Positions 55,942 through 63,849 of a stretch of DNA of 64,000 nt are shown one piece after another. The notes beneath the pieces are model-generated. The model ran no database searches, was not told the origin of the DNA, and saw only the letters and a list, made by a program, of their open reading frames with translations. The stretch is from Treponema bryantii NK4A124. Its GTDB lineage: Bacteria > Spirochaetota > Spirochaetia > Treponematales > Treponemataceae. The stretch lies in the NCBI RefSeq assembly GCF_000421345.1, contig NZ_ATWV01000006.1, positions 124,001 to 188,000 of the forward strand, read 5' to 3'. The translations under genes were made by a program, and so were the position numbers. Position 1 is the stretch's first letter, and the number at the start of each line of letters is the position of its first letter.

Positions 55942-57054
55942 ATGTCATTTAAGATTGAGCGTAACGACATTACAAAAGTTCACACGGATGCAATTGTTAA
56001 TACTGCGAATCCTTTGCCGAGAGTAGGGCGGGGGACTGATACTGCTGTTTATGATGCGGCAGGCAAGGAAGAGCTTTTAAAGGCCCGTAAGGAAATAGGG
56101 GTGATTGAACCTGGGCATTCTGTTTCAACAAAATCTTTTAATCTTAAGAAAAACGGTATCAAATATATCATTCATACGGTTGGCTGCAGGTATGATGTTG
56201 ATAAGCCGGAGACGGTTCAGAACCTCAGAAACTGTTATTCTTCATCCCTCAAAATTGCAAAAGATCTTGGCTGTAAGAGCGTGGCGATTCCGCTTCTGGC
56301 TACAGGATTTTATGGATTTCCAAAAGAGCTTGGGCTTAAAATTGCAGTTGATGAAATCAGTTCATTCCTGCTTGAAAATGAAATTGATGTGACGCTTGTT
56401 GTTTATGATGCAAAGTCTTACATGATTTCTGAAAAGCTTTTTGATGATATTCAGAACTTCCTTGATGAAAATCTGGAAGGGGAAGAAGACGGCGTTTTTG
56501 GATCGTATGATGATGAAAATTTCTTCAGGCAAACTCTGCAACGTCATTTTGATGAAGAATATTCTGCAGAGCTGAATAGAGAAATTACCAGCTCTTGTGA
56601 GCCAATTCTTGGAGCTCCCACTCATCATAAAAGAGCACCGAAACTCAAACAAGCAAAAGCTCGTGACATCTCTCCAATTGATGTTGATGCATTCATAAAG
56701 CAGAGTGGGGCAAGTCTTAATTTTCAGAACACCCTGCAGCAGCTGATCGCGGACCGCAAACTTGAAAACGCAACTGTTTACAAAAAAGCCTGCATCGACA
56801 AAAAGTTCTTTTCTAAGATTATCAGCAACAAGGACTACGTTCCAAAAAAACAAACTGTAATGGCCCTGGGATTGGCGCTGGAGCTTCCGCTGCAAGAGTT
56901 TGAGAAATTTCTCGCCAGTGCCGGTTACGCCTTTATGCCGTCGAGCAAGTTTGATTTGATTGTGAAATATTGTGTCATGAATCAGATTTTTAATCTGGTG
57001 GAAGTGGATATTATTCTTGATTCACATGGATTAAATTGCTTTGCTCCTGAATAA
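55942..57054 (+). CDS. Macrodomain protein with C-terminal helical domain
   Basis: 370 residues. Residues 1-180 are a macrodomain: VHTDAIVNTANPLPRVGRGT, DTAVYDAAGKEELLKARKEI, SVAIPLLATGFYGFPKELGL give the ADP-ribose pocket. A linker with acidic patches leads to a C-terminal helical domain (about 250-370; FQNTLQQLIADRKLENATVY, VPKKQTVMALGLALELPLQE) that looks HTH-like and is found at the end of several stress-associated proteins. It may remove ADP-ribose or bind ADP-ribosylated partners. First gene of an operon with vWA, ADP-ribosylglycohydrolase and YunG-like proteins. Confidence 0.85.
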   Translation: MSFKIERNDITKVHTDAIVNTANPLPRVGRGTDTAVYDAAGKEELLKARKEIGVIEPGHSVSTKSFNLKKNGIKYIIHTVGCRYDVDKPETVQNLRNCYSSSLKIAKDLGCKSVAIPLLATGFYGFPKELGLKIAVDEISSFLLENEIDVTLVVYDAKSYMISEKLFDDIQNFLDENLEGEEDGVFGSYDDENFFRQTLQRHFDEEYSAELNREITSSCEPILGAPTHHKRAPKLKQAKARDISPIDVDAFIKQSGASLNFQNTLQQLIADRKLENATVYKKACIDKKFFSKIISNKDYVPKKQTVMALGLALELPLQEFEKFLASAGYAFMPSSKFDLIVKYCVMNQIFNLVEVDIILDSHGLNCFAPE

Positions 57055-57139
57055 ACATTCGCCAATTTGGCGACCTTCTGTGGACGTAAATTCCTTATCA
57101 TGAAGTCACAGTGTCGGACAGTGGCACAAGGAGATGACT

Positions 57140-57790
57140 ATGAAAAAGGGACTTACAGAAATTGTTTTTATTCTGGACAAGAGCGGTTCGATGAGCGGAC
57201 TTGAGGCAGACACAATCGGTGGATACAACTCTTTCCTGGAGCGTCAGAAAAAAGGAGAGGGCGAGGCTTATGTTTCGACTGTTCTTTTCAGTGACAGAAG
57301 TGCTGTAATTCATGACCGTGTGCCGATTGAAAAAATTGAGCCGATGACGGACAAGCAGTATTATGTTGACGGCTGCACAGCTCTGCTGGATGCGATGGGT
57401 GGTGCTATTCATCATATCGGAAATGTTCATAAATATGCGCGCGAGGAAGACCGTCCTGAAAAAACAATTTTTGTGATTACGACTGACGGCCAGGAAAATG
57501 CCAGCTCGGAATACTCTTATGAAAAAATTCAGAAGCTGGTAAAACGTCAGTCTGAAAAATATGGATGGGAGTTTATTTTCCTTGGTGCGAATATTGATGC
57601 ATTTTCTGAAGCTGAGAGACTTGGAATTTGCCGCGATAGGGCAGTGCGCTACGAGTGTGATGCAGTTGGAACGGCAATAAATTTTTCTGTGCTCAGCTCA
57701 ACTATATGTGATGTGCGAAGGGGAAAGAAAATGAAAGCAAACTGGAGTGCAGATATTACTGAGCACTATAACAAAACTAACGAACGATAG
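57140..57790 (+). CDS. von Willebrand A domain protein (TerY-like)
   Basis: 216 residues from ATG 57140 (AAGGAG at 7 bases; the ATG at 57134 abuts it and is less likely). MIDAS metal site FILDKSGSMSGLEADTIGGY, then VDGCTALLDAMGGAI (Thr) and FVITTDGQENASS (Asp). Such single-domain vWA proteins accompany macrodomain or tellurium/stress proteins and mediate complex assembly. Second gene of the ADP-ribose operon; the following gene starts 28 bases later. Confidence 0.88.
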   Translation: MKKGLTEIVFILDKSGSMSGLEADTIGGYNSFLERQKKGEGEAYVSTVLFSDRSAVIHDRVPIEKIEPMTDKQYYVDGCTALLDAMGGAIHHIGNVHKYAREEDRPEKTIFVITTDGQENASSEYSYEKIQKLVKRQSEKYGWEFIFLGANIDAFSEAERLGICRDRAVRYECDAVGTAINFSVLSSTICDVRRGKKMKANWSADITEHYNKTNER

Positions 57791-57818
57791 TAAGCTTATA
57801 AAAAAGGAGGCTAGCAAA

Positions 57819-58637
57819 ATGTTTGGAGCAATTTTAGGTGATATTATTGGTCAGCCATACGAGTTTGACCGTGGACATAAAACAAAGGAGTTTCCGCTTT
57901 TTTCAAAGCATCCACATTTTACAGATGACAGTGTAATGACAATTGCAATCTGTGATGGAATCTTAAAGGCCGGACTTGATGCTGATGAAAATACAATGAA
58001 AACTTCGATGATTACCAGCATGCAGCTCTGGGGCCATAAGTATCCTCATGCAGGATATGGCGGAAGATTTTATCAGTGGCTTGCGATGGAAAACACAAAG
58101 CCTTACAACAGCTGGGGAAACGGTTCGGCAATGCGCGTGGCTTCTGTGGGCTGGCTTTTCGAAACTCTGGAGCGAACACGTGAGGTTGCCTGCTGGAGTG
58201 CGGAGGTAACTCATAATCATCCGGAAGGAGTGAAGGGTGCTGAATCGGTTGCATGCGTAATCTGGATGGCCCGCAACGGATATTATAAAACTCAGATTAA
58301 AGAATATATCGAAAAAGAATTCGGCTATGATCTTTCGAGAACCTGCGATGAAATCCGCCCGAATTATTATCATGTGGAAAGCTGTCAGAAGACTGTGCCG
58401 GAAGCAATTACTGCATTTTTTGAAGGAAATGATTTTGAAGATGTAATCAGAACAGCAGTGAGCCTTGGTGGCGATTGCGACACCCTCACCGATATAGCAA
58501 CAGCAATGGCCGAAGCTTTTTACGGTCTGCCGGAAAAGTTCAAGACCAGGGCTTATGAACTGACAACAGAAGATATGCATGAGGTGATGAAGGCTTTTGA
58601 GGAAAAAGCAATTGAAAGAAAAGTAAGAGAGGCGTAA
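57819..58637 (+). CDS. ADP-ribosylglycohydrolase (DraG-like)
   Basis: 272 residues from ATG 57819, which has AAGGAGG at 8 bases; the longer frame overlaps the vWA gene. MFGAILGDIIGQPYEFDRGH, PHFTDDSVMTIAICDGILKA (Thr-Asp-Asp metal ligands), TAVSLGGDCDTLTDIATAMA (GGDxDT ligands) define the DraG family, which uses two Mg or Mn ions to cleave ADP-ribose from Arg, or other N-linked groups, on proteins and nucleic acids. With the macrodomain protein it gives the operon two ADP-ribose-reversing enzymes. Confidence 0.93.
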   Translation: MFGAILGDIIGQPYEFDRGHKTKEFPLFSKHPHFTDDSVMTIAICDGILKAGLDADENTMKTSMITSMQLWGHKYPHAGYGGRFYQWLAMENTKPYNSWGNGSAMRVASVGWLFETLERTREVACWSAEVTHNHPEGVKGAESVACVIWMARNGYYKTQIKEYIEKEFGYDLSRTCDEIRPNYYHVESCQKTVPEAITAFFEGNDFEDVIRTAVSLGGDCDTLTDIATAMAEAFYGLPEKFKTRAYELTTEDMHEVMKAFEEKAIERKVREA

Positions 58638-58668
58638 GATATTCAGGGGAGCACGAGGAGATTGAAAA

Positions 58669-59124
58669 ATGAAAGAGTATAAGTTTTACGGATGGCAGAC
58701 AGCTGATTGCAAACCGGTAGATTCTGCTTTTGAGAAGATTGAAAATCCTCGGCACCTTTATGATATCCTCAGCGAAATCTGGTGTGTCGAAACTTGTGCT
58801 CCACGTCTCCGCGAAAAATGGAGCCGCGAAAATCAAACTGTGGGCCAGTGTTCAATTACTGCATTTTTGGTTCAGGATATTTTCGGCGGCAAAGTTTACG
58901 GCATTCTCCGAGACGGTGGAAACTATCACTGCTACACTGTTGTTCCGCTGCCGGACGGTGGTGAATGTTTGTTTGACCTTACAAGCGAACAGTTTGGAGA
59001 TGAAAAACTCTGCTACGAAAATAATCTAGAACAATTCCGCGAAGTGCATTTCGCAAAAGAAGAAAAACATCTGCGATACAATTATTTGAAGTCTGAACTT
59101 TTGAAGAAGCTGGAAGAGATGTGA
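58669..59124 (+). CDS. YunG-like small protein with possible cysteine-protease-like triad
   Basis: 151 residues resembling YunG of Bacilli: LYDILSEIWCVETCAPRLRE, NQTVGQCSITAFLVQDIFGG, YGILRDGGNYHCYTVVPL, CLFDLTSEQFGDEK. The order Cys (GQCSITAF), His (NYHCYTV) and Asp (FDLTSEQF) recalls a papain-like triad; that is inference. Last gene of the ADP-ribose operon. Family knowledge gives no function. Its stop overlaps an isolated iteron. Confidence 0.75.
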   Translation: MKEYKFYGWQTADCKPVDSAFEKIENPRHLYDILSEIWCVETCAPRLREKWSRENQTVGQCSITAFLVQDIFGGKVYGILRDGGNYHCYTVVPLPDGGECLFDLTSEQFGDEKLCYENNLEQFREVHFAKEEKHLRYNYLKSELLKKLEEM

Positions 59125-59139
59125 TAACCAGACTGTTAC
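59123..59139 (-). repeat. Isolated family A iteron
   Basis: GATAACCAGACTGTTAC, reverse direction, one base different from a copy at 55181 (GATAACAAGACTGTTAC). It lies between convergent genes 3.7 kb from the origin. Confidence 0.55.
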
Positions 59140-59144
59140 ATCAG

Positions 59145-60713
59145 TTACATATCAAATAGATTTTTAATCTCACACTTCAGCGGTACCTGCTTATACTTCT
59201 CCAGTTTTGCGAGGTACTGCTTTCTTGTGATTTCGCGGGCGCCGTAGCGGGCCATGTTTTCGGTGTAGGTCTGACAGTCAATCAGTTTTCCGCCGGCTTT
59301 CTGGAAGGCCCTGGCGAAGAGGACGAAGGCGCTCTTGGAGCTGTTTGGTTCAATCGTGAACATGGACTCGCCGCAGAAGACGCTGCCAAGTAAGATGCCA
59401 TAAAAGCCGCCGACCAGCTTTCCGTCCTTCCAGACTTCAATGCTGTGGGCGTAGCCTGCCTTGTGAAATTTCTTGTAAGCCTTAATCATCTTAGGTCCAA
59501 TCCAGGTGCCGATCTGGTCTGCTCGTTTCTGCTTTGCACAGTTTTTGATTACATCACCAAAAGCTTTATCAATTGTGTAAGTGTAGGGATTGTGCTTAAG
59601 AAATTTTTCAATTGATTTTGAAACGTGCAGCTGACGGATTGGAATCACAAAACGCTTTTTTGGGGACTGCCACAAAACCGGCTCGCCCTGATCTTCGTTG
59701 AACCAGGGAAAAACTCCCTGATTATAAGCCGAATAAAGAAGCCGTAGAGGAATGTTATCGGTCACGAGGGAAAGCTCATCATAGCTGTAAATCAGGCCGG
59801 GGGCGGGGAACTCAAAGAAGTCGTCGGGGTCAATTTTTGTCGAGCGTGATTTTTCATTTTCAATGCGAAGATAATTTTCCAGAACCTGCGGGCACTGCTC
59901 GAGGCCCATGCTGTTAGTCCAGACTCCATTAAGCAGAAGCTGGTAAGGCTTATAGTTTGTCTTGTAATTCATCTTGCGGCAGTGGGGTAAGTAAAGGCCC
60001 AGATAGTAATAGGGAAAATGATTCTGCAGACAAAAGTTGATTTCCACAAGAACACTGTAAACGCCAATGCTGCGCTTAAGCACTTCCTCGCTGATATCAT
60101 AATAAAAATAATTTGAGGAAAGTCCGGTGATAAATCCATGCTGGTCAAAAACATAATCGAGGATGCTCACGCCGATCAGCTGGCCTTTAAGTTTGTAATC
60201 AAGATTGATAACACCGCTGTAGCCGCCGTTCATATTTTTCAGGTCTTCGGCCGCTTCCTGCAAAGTGAGACGGGTGAAGCCGGGCGTGCCTTCATTATGA
60301 TGATTGTAATAATTGCGGTATATGAGGGCTTTTTCATCAGTGCAAAAATCAGCCGGATCCGAAGTAATTATAACTTCTACATCCTGATTTTTATGAAGGA
60401 CTCGTCGCTGACTTTTTGAAGGCGCAAAAGTTTTTACGGGGATGCGGATTGGAATACATTCATGACAATTCTGGCAGCGGGTATTATAAGCCATGGAAGA
60501 GTAGCGGCGGAAGCCCTGATGGAGAAGTCTTTCATAAACAATGCAGTCCAGTTTTTCAATGGATAGGGGCGAGGTCTTACTCGAATCCAACCAGTCGAAG
60601 TAGGTCAGGATATTTTCAGCCTGACGGTCCGGGAAGTAACCACACTCGGTCACGTTCTTCCCGAACATCATATTCTTGAAAACTTTCTCAATGTTGATTT
60701 CAGCTTCAGCCAT
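59145..60713 (-). CDS. Bpt-Aat fusion: Asp/Glu leucyltransferase plus Leu/Phe-tRNA-protein transferase
   Basis: 522 residues. Residues 1-265 are a Bpt/Ate-like transferase (NTRCQNCHECIPIRIPVKTF cysteines, KSQRRVLHKNQDVEV, LGLYLPHCRKMNYKTNYKPY). Residues 310-500 are Aat (GVFPWFNEDQGEPVLWQSPK, GYAHSIEVWKDGKLVGGFYG, VFCGESMFTIEPNSSKSAFV, KLIDCQTYTENMARYGAREI). Together they place Leu or Phe on N-termini and create N-degrons for ClpS-ClpAP. The fusion is known in some spirochaetes and other bacteria. A core-type gene next to the plasmid-like origin. Confidence 0.93.
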   Translation of the reverse strand: MAEAEINIEKVFKNMMFGKNVTECGYFPDRQAENILTYFDWLDSSKTSPLSIEKLDCIVYERLLHQGFRRYSSMAYNTRCQNCHECIPIRIPVKTFAPSKSQRRVLHKNQDVEVIITSDPADFCTDEKALIYRNYYNHHNEGTPGFTRLTLQEAAEDLKNMNGGYSGVINLDYKLKGQLIGVSILDYVFDQHGFITGLSSNYFYYDISEEVLKRSIGVYSVLVEINFCLQNHFPYYYLGLYLPHCRKMNYKTNYKPYQLLLNGVWTNSMGLEQCPQVLENYLRIENEKSRSTKIDPDDFFEFPAPGLIYSYDELSLVTDNIPLRLLYSAYNQGVFPWFNEDQGEPVLWQSPKKRFVIPIRQLHVSKSIEKFLKHNPYTYTIDKAFGDVIKNCAKQKRADQIGTWIGPKMIKAYKKFHKAGYAHSIEVWKDGKLVGGFYGILLGSVFCGESMFTIEPNSSKSAFVLFARAFQKAGGKLIDCQTYTENMARYGAREITRKQYLAKLEKYKQVPLKCEIKNLFDM

Positions 60714-60788
60714 AGTGATGATTATAGTTTAACTAATTTTGGGGTAGAGGGGCAATAAATTTTTTTCTATAATTATTGAGTTAATTGT

Positions 60789-61595
60789 ATGACAGACCTT
60801 TTGATTGGCACCAGCGGATATGATTACCCGGAATGGAAGGGAGTTTTTTATCCGGAGGATTTGAAGCGAAAAGATTTTCTCTCTTATTATGCGACTCAGT
60901 TCAATGCGCTGGAGTTGAATAATACTTTTTACAATATGCCTACGGCAGAACGCCTTCTTAGTTTTTATGAAAGGTCTGAAGGAAAACTGAATTTCAGCGT
61001 GAAGGCGAACAGACTGCTGACTCATGAAATAAGTGGCGGCTGGCAGACTGCGGCGGAGGATTTCAGGACGGCGGTTGAGCCTCTGCAGGAAAAGGGCTGT
61101 CTTTCTGCGCTGCTTTTTCAACTTCCGGAAAGCTTTCATTACACGCCTGATAACCGCATTTACCTTGCAAAACTGATACAGGAGTTTGAGGGATTTCCTG
61201 TGATGGTAGAGTTTCGTCATAAGGAATGGATTCGTCCGTCTGTATTTGAAGGTCTTGAAAAACGTGATGCTGGAATTGTATTTTGTGATATGCCTCAGTT
61301 AAAAAATCTTCCGGATGGTAGTGCGGTAAATACGCCTTTTATTGGGAGCAATGCTTATATCCGTCTTCATGGGCGAAACGAAGGAGCCTGGTACTCAACA
61401 GGAGATTCACCAAATGGTTCTGCCCGCTATTGTTATGATTATTCTGATGATGAGCTGGCTCAATTCGTGCCGGTCGTGATTAAGGCCGGGGGCGAAGGAA
61501 AGAAAGTGCAAATCTACTTTAATAATCATCCGAACGGAAGCGGAGCAAAAAATGCAGCAAAGTTGAAGAGTATGATTGAAGGTGTCTCAAAATGA
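60789..61595 (+). CDS. DUF72 family protein
   Basis: 268 residues: LLIGTSGYDYPEWKGVFYPE, FLSYYATQFNALELNNTFYN, VMVEFRHKEWIRPSVFEGLE, AYIRLHGRNEGAWYSTGDSP match DUF72 (YecE-like), a TIM-barrel-like protein of unknown function. TGA overlaps the next ATG (ATGA), so it is coupled to the DUF523-NUDIX gene. A possible role in nucleic acid or nucleotide repair is only suggested by that neighbour. Confidence 0.92.
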   Translation: MTDLLIGTSGYDYPEWKGVFYPEDLKRKDFLSYYATQFNALELNNTFYNMPTAERLLSFYERSEGKLNFSVKANRLLTHEISGGWQTAAEDFRTAVEPLQEKGCLSALLFQLPESFHYTPDNRIYLAKLIQEFEGFPVMVEFRHKEWIRPSVFEGLEKRDAGIVFCDMPQLKNLPDGSAVNTPFIGSNAYIRLHGRNEGAWYSTGDSPNGSARYCYDYSDDELAQFVPVVIKAGGEGKKVQIYFNNHPNGSGAKNAAKLKSMIEGVSK

Positions 61596-62434
61596 AAGTA
61601 ATAGTCAGTGCCTGCCTGGCCGGCGACAATTGCAAATACAATGGTGGAAATAATTTCAATCAGAAGCTGATGGACTTCCTCAAGTCTCACGAGATGATAA
61701 AAGTCTGTCCTGAAGTTTTAGGCGGTCTCCCCACTCCGCGACCTTCTGCAGAAATTGTAAATGGCCAGGTCATGAACACAGAAGGAAAAAATATCACAAA
61801 AGAATTTTCGCAGGGAGCCCAGCTTGCTTTTGAAATTGTAAAGAAAGAAAATCCCGATTTAATAATCCTTCAAAGCCGAAGCCCTTCCTGTGGAATCAAG
61901 CAGATTTATGACGGAACTTTCTCCGGTAACAAAATCCCTGGTCACGGACTTTTTGCAGACCTTTGCATTAAGGCTGGCTACAAGGTTTTAGATATTGAAG
62001 ATATTGAGGAAAATTTGTGTAACAGTATGAAACAAGTAACAGTAAGCGGAGCAATCATTCTTCGTACAAATCCAGAAACAAACAAAAAAGAAATATTTGC
62101 AACTCAGCGGGGTTATGGCGATTGGAAAGGATGGTGGGAATTCCCGGGCGGAAAGCTTGAAGTTGGAGAAACTCCAGAGCAGTGCATTGAACGTGAGATT
62201 CGGGAGGAGCTGGCAACAGAAGTTAAGGCCGAGAAAATTCTTGGAGTAGTGGATTATGATTATCCAAATTTCCATCTGACCATGCATTGTATTTTGTGCA
62301 CGATTGTATCTGGGGAATTAAAGCTCCTCGAACATGAAGCAGCCCGCTGGCTCACAAATGAAACTCTGCGCTCTGTAGATTGGCTTCCAGCAGATCAGTT
62401 GATTTTGGATAAGATTGGAGAGGTCCTGAAATGA
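61592..62434 (+). CDS. DUF523 fused to a NUDIX hydrolase
   Basis: 280 residues. Residues 1-140 are DUF523 (VIVSACLAGDNCKYNGGNNF, VCPEVLGGLPTPRPSAEIVN, LQSRSPSCGIKQIYDGTFSG). Residues 145-280 are a MutT-type NUDIX domain with the full box GGKLEVGETPEQCIEREIRE plus EL (Gx5Ex7REUxEExGU) and WWEFPG before it, as in 8-oxo-dGTP or 5-methyl-dCTP pyrophosphohydrolases. DUF523 is linked to tRNA/nucleotide thiolation or to degradation of modified bases; not certain. The N-terminal 17 codons are repeated as a truncated copy right after the gene. Confidence 0.9.
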   Translation: MKVIVSACLAGDNCKYNGGNNFNQKLMDFLKSHEMIKVCPEVLGGLPTPRPSAEIVNGQVMNTEGKNITKEFSQGAQLAFEIVKKENPDLIILQSRSPSCGIKQIYDGTFSGNKIPGHGLFADLCIKAGYKVLDIEDIEENLCNSMKQVTVSGAIILRTNPETNKKEIFATQRGYGDWKGWWEFPGGKLEVGETPEQCIEREIREELATEVKAEKILGVVDYDYPNFHLTMHCILCTIVSGELKLLEHEAARWLTNETLRSVDWLPADQLILDKIGEVLK

Positions 62435-62484
62435 AAATAATACTCAGTGCCTGCCTGGCCGGCGATAATTGCAAATACAAGGAC
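62431..62484 (+). pseudogene. Truncated duplicate of the DUF523 N-terminus
   Basis: ATG at 62431 overlaps the TGA of the fusion gene. The next 50 bases match 61592-61641 at about 47 positions and encode KIILSACLAGDNCKYK, then similarity stops exactly where the convergent gene's stop lies. A second DUF523 gene was probably here and was cut by rearrangement. Confidence 0.65.
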
Positions 62485-63849
62485 TTATATCAACTTTGCT
62501 ACATCCTCAGGAAGCCAGGTAATTTCTTTGCCAAATTGTTCCATGTCTTTATCAAACACATGTATGAAATCGATGACTTTTCCGTATTCGCTCGGGAACA
62601 TACTTTCACAGTATCTTGTAGCACAGGAATGAGGAACGATACCAATATAATCATTACCTTCAAAGCGGGCCAGGATTTCTTTTGCATCTTCGAGGATAAC
62701 GGGAAGCCCTGCCGCTGAAAGAGTAGTGTAAAAAGTTACTGCTTCAAGCTGACGGTATTTTCCTCTAAGAGTGAAATAGTATCCTGCTTTTTCGAGGCGT
62801 TCTTTGTATTCTTCTTCTGATAATTCACCAAGTCTGAAGTCATATTCGAGTTCTCTCTTATCATTGCAAACCATTAAATCAAGATGGGTACTATTTCCGC
62901 CCCTTATGATTTCCCAAGGATGGCCTCCCATGTTTTTTCTTGAATACCATTCATCCCAGGCTTTTGGATCTTCAAAATCAATGCCAGGTCCTTCATTTAA
63001 ACCGCAGCCTTTTCCTGTAAGACCTTCGTCACGACCGTCAGCATATTTTAGATAAAGTTCAGAGAGGGTCATTTCTTGCGTATCATAATTCAAAGCTTTG
63101 TAGCCAAGTTCACAGGCCTTAAAAAAATCATTAGCCGTAAAGTTTTTTATACGAGGAATTTTAGTCTTATCATTTACTCCGGTTTTCAGTATGTTGCGAA
63201 AAGTGAAAATTGTTTCTTCAGATAAGCCATCAAAATCAAACTGCCTCCGCTCTGAATTATATTTCCACAAAACAGAACGCTTGATTATTCCTGTCCGGAA
63301 TTTGTAAGGAAGATTCTTATTAACAAAATCGTTGTAAGTTCCATTTTTCAACATATCAAGAGATTCTTTTACGGCTGGAGTAATAAGATTACAGAGCATT
63401 ACTGCAGCTTCATCTGAATAATCAGGTTCTCCTTCTTTCTTCATCTCTGCACTAATTATTGTTTTATTTCCTAAAGCTACAGCACGGAAACGAGTAGTTC
63501 CGTCACTATCTTTGCTGTCAACAATAACAAATTTATACCAGATTTTTTCCTGCGGATAATCGTATTTCCAGAGTTCTTCGTATTCTTTATAAGTTTTTAC
63601 TTCACCATATTCTTTAAGATCTTCAAAAGAATCATAATCAGAAATATCTCCACGAGGGATAAAAAGCCAGAGAAACTTTGCTTCATCATTATCTTCAAGG
63701 GGAGCAAGAGGCGAGAGCATTTCGAAAAGAGGTTCCATTGCTTTTGCAAGAGCAGGTCTTACGCCAGAAGGATTCAAATAACCTCGATCAAAGTATTTGA
63801 GCAGCCTGTCAATGTCAGGTGCAACAAGTTTGTAATTCTGATATTTCAC
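62485..63849 (-). CDS. Conserved protein of unknown function
   Basis: 454 residues from GTG 63849 (VKYQNYKLVAPDIDRLLKYF), chosen because AGGAGT lies 8 bases before it; upstream TTG/ATG at 63894-63891 lacks a ribosome site. Soluble, acidic, no signal peptide. Landmarks: PLAPLEDNDEAKFLWLFIPR, TLSELYLKYADGRDEGLTGK, GGHPWEIIRGGNSTHLDLMV. HPWEIxRGGxxTH looks like a conserved active or binding site near residue 325. I do not recognise the family. Its 3' end abuts the DUF523 relic. Confidence 0.7.
   Translation of the reverse strand: MKYQNYKLVAPDIDRLLKYFDRGYLNPSGVRPALAKAMEPLFEMLSPLAPLEDNDEAKFLWLFIPRGDISDYDSFEDLKEYGEVKTYKEYEELWKYDYPQEKIWYKFVIVDSKDSDGTTRFRAVALGNKTIISAEMKKEGEPDYSDEAAVMLCNLITPAVKESLDMLKNGTYNDFVNKNLPYKFRTGIIKRSVLWKYNSERRQFDFDGLSEETIFTFRNILKTGVNDKTKIPRIKNFTANDFFKACELGYKALNYDTQEMTLSELYLKYADGRDEGLTGKGCGLNEGPGIDFEDPKAWDEWYSRKNMGGHPWEIIRGGNSTHLDLMVCNDKRELEYDFRLGELSEEEYKERLEKAGYYFTLRGKYRQLEAVTFYTTLSAAGLPVILEDAKEILARFEGNDYIGIVPHSCATRYCESMFPSEYGKVIDFIHVFDKDMEQFGKEITWLPEDVAKLI

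Noticed and set aside
57963-58580. 205-codon frame on the minus strand within the DraG gene
   Set aside because: Shadow of a strongly supported gene; cysteine/histidine-rich, no ribosome site.
62018-62045. GTAACAG-like matches in the DUF523-NUDIX gene as iterons
   Set aside because: Only half of the 17-bp unit is present and the region is coding.
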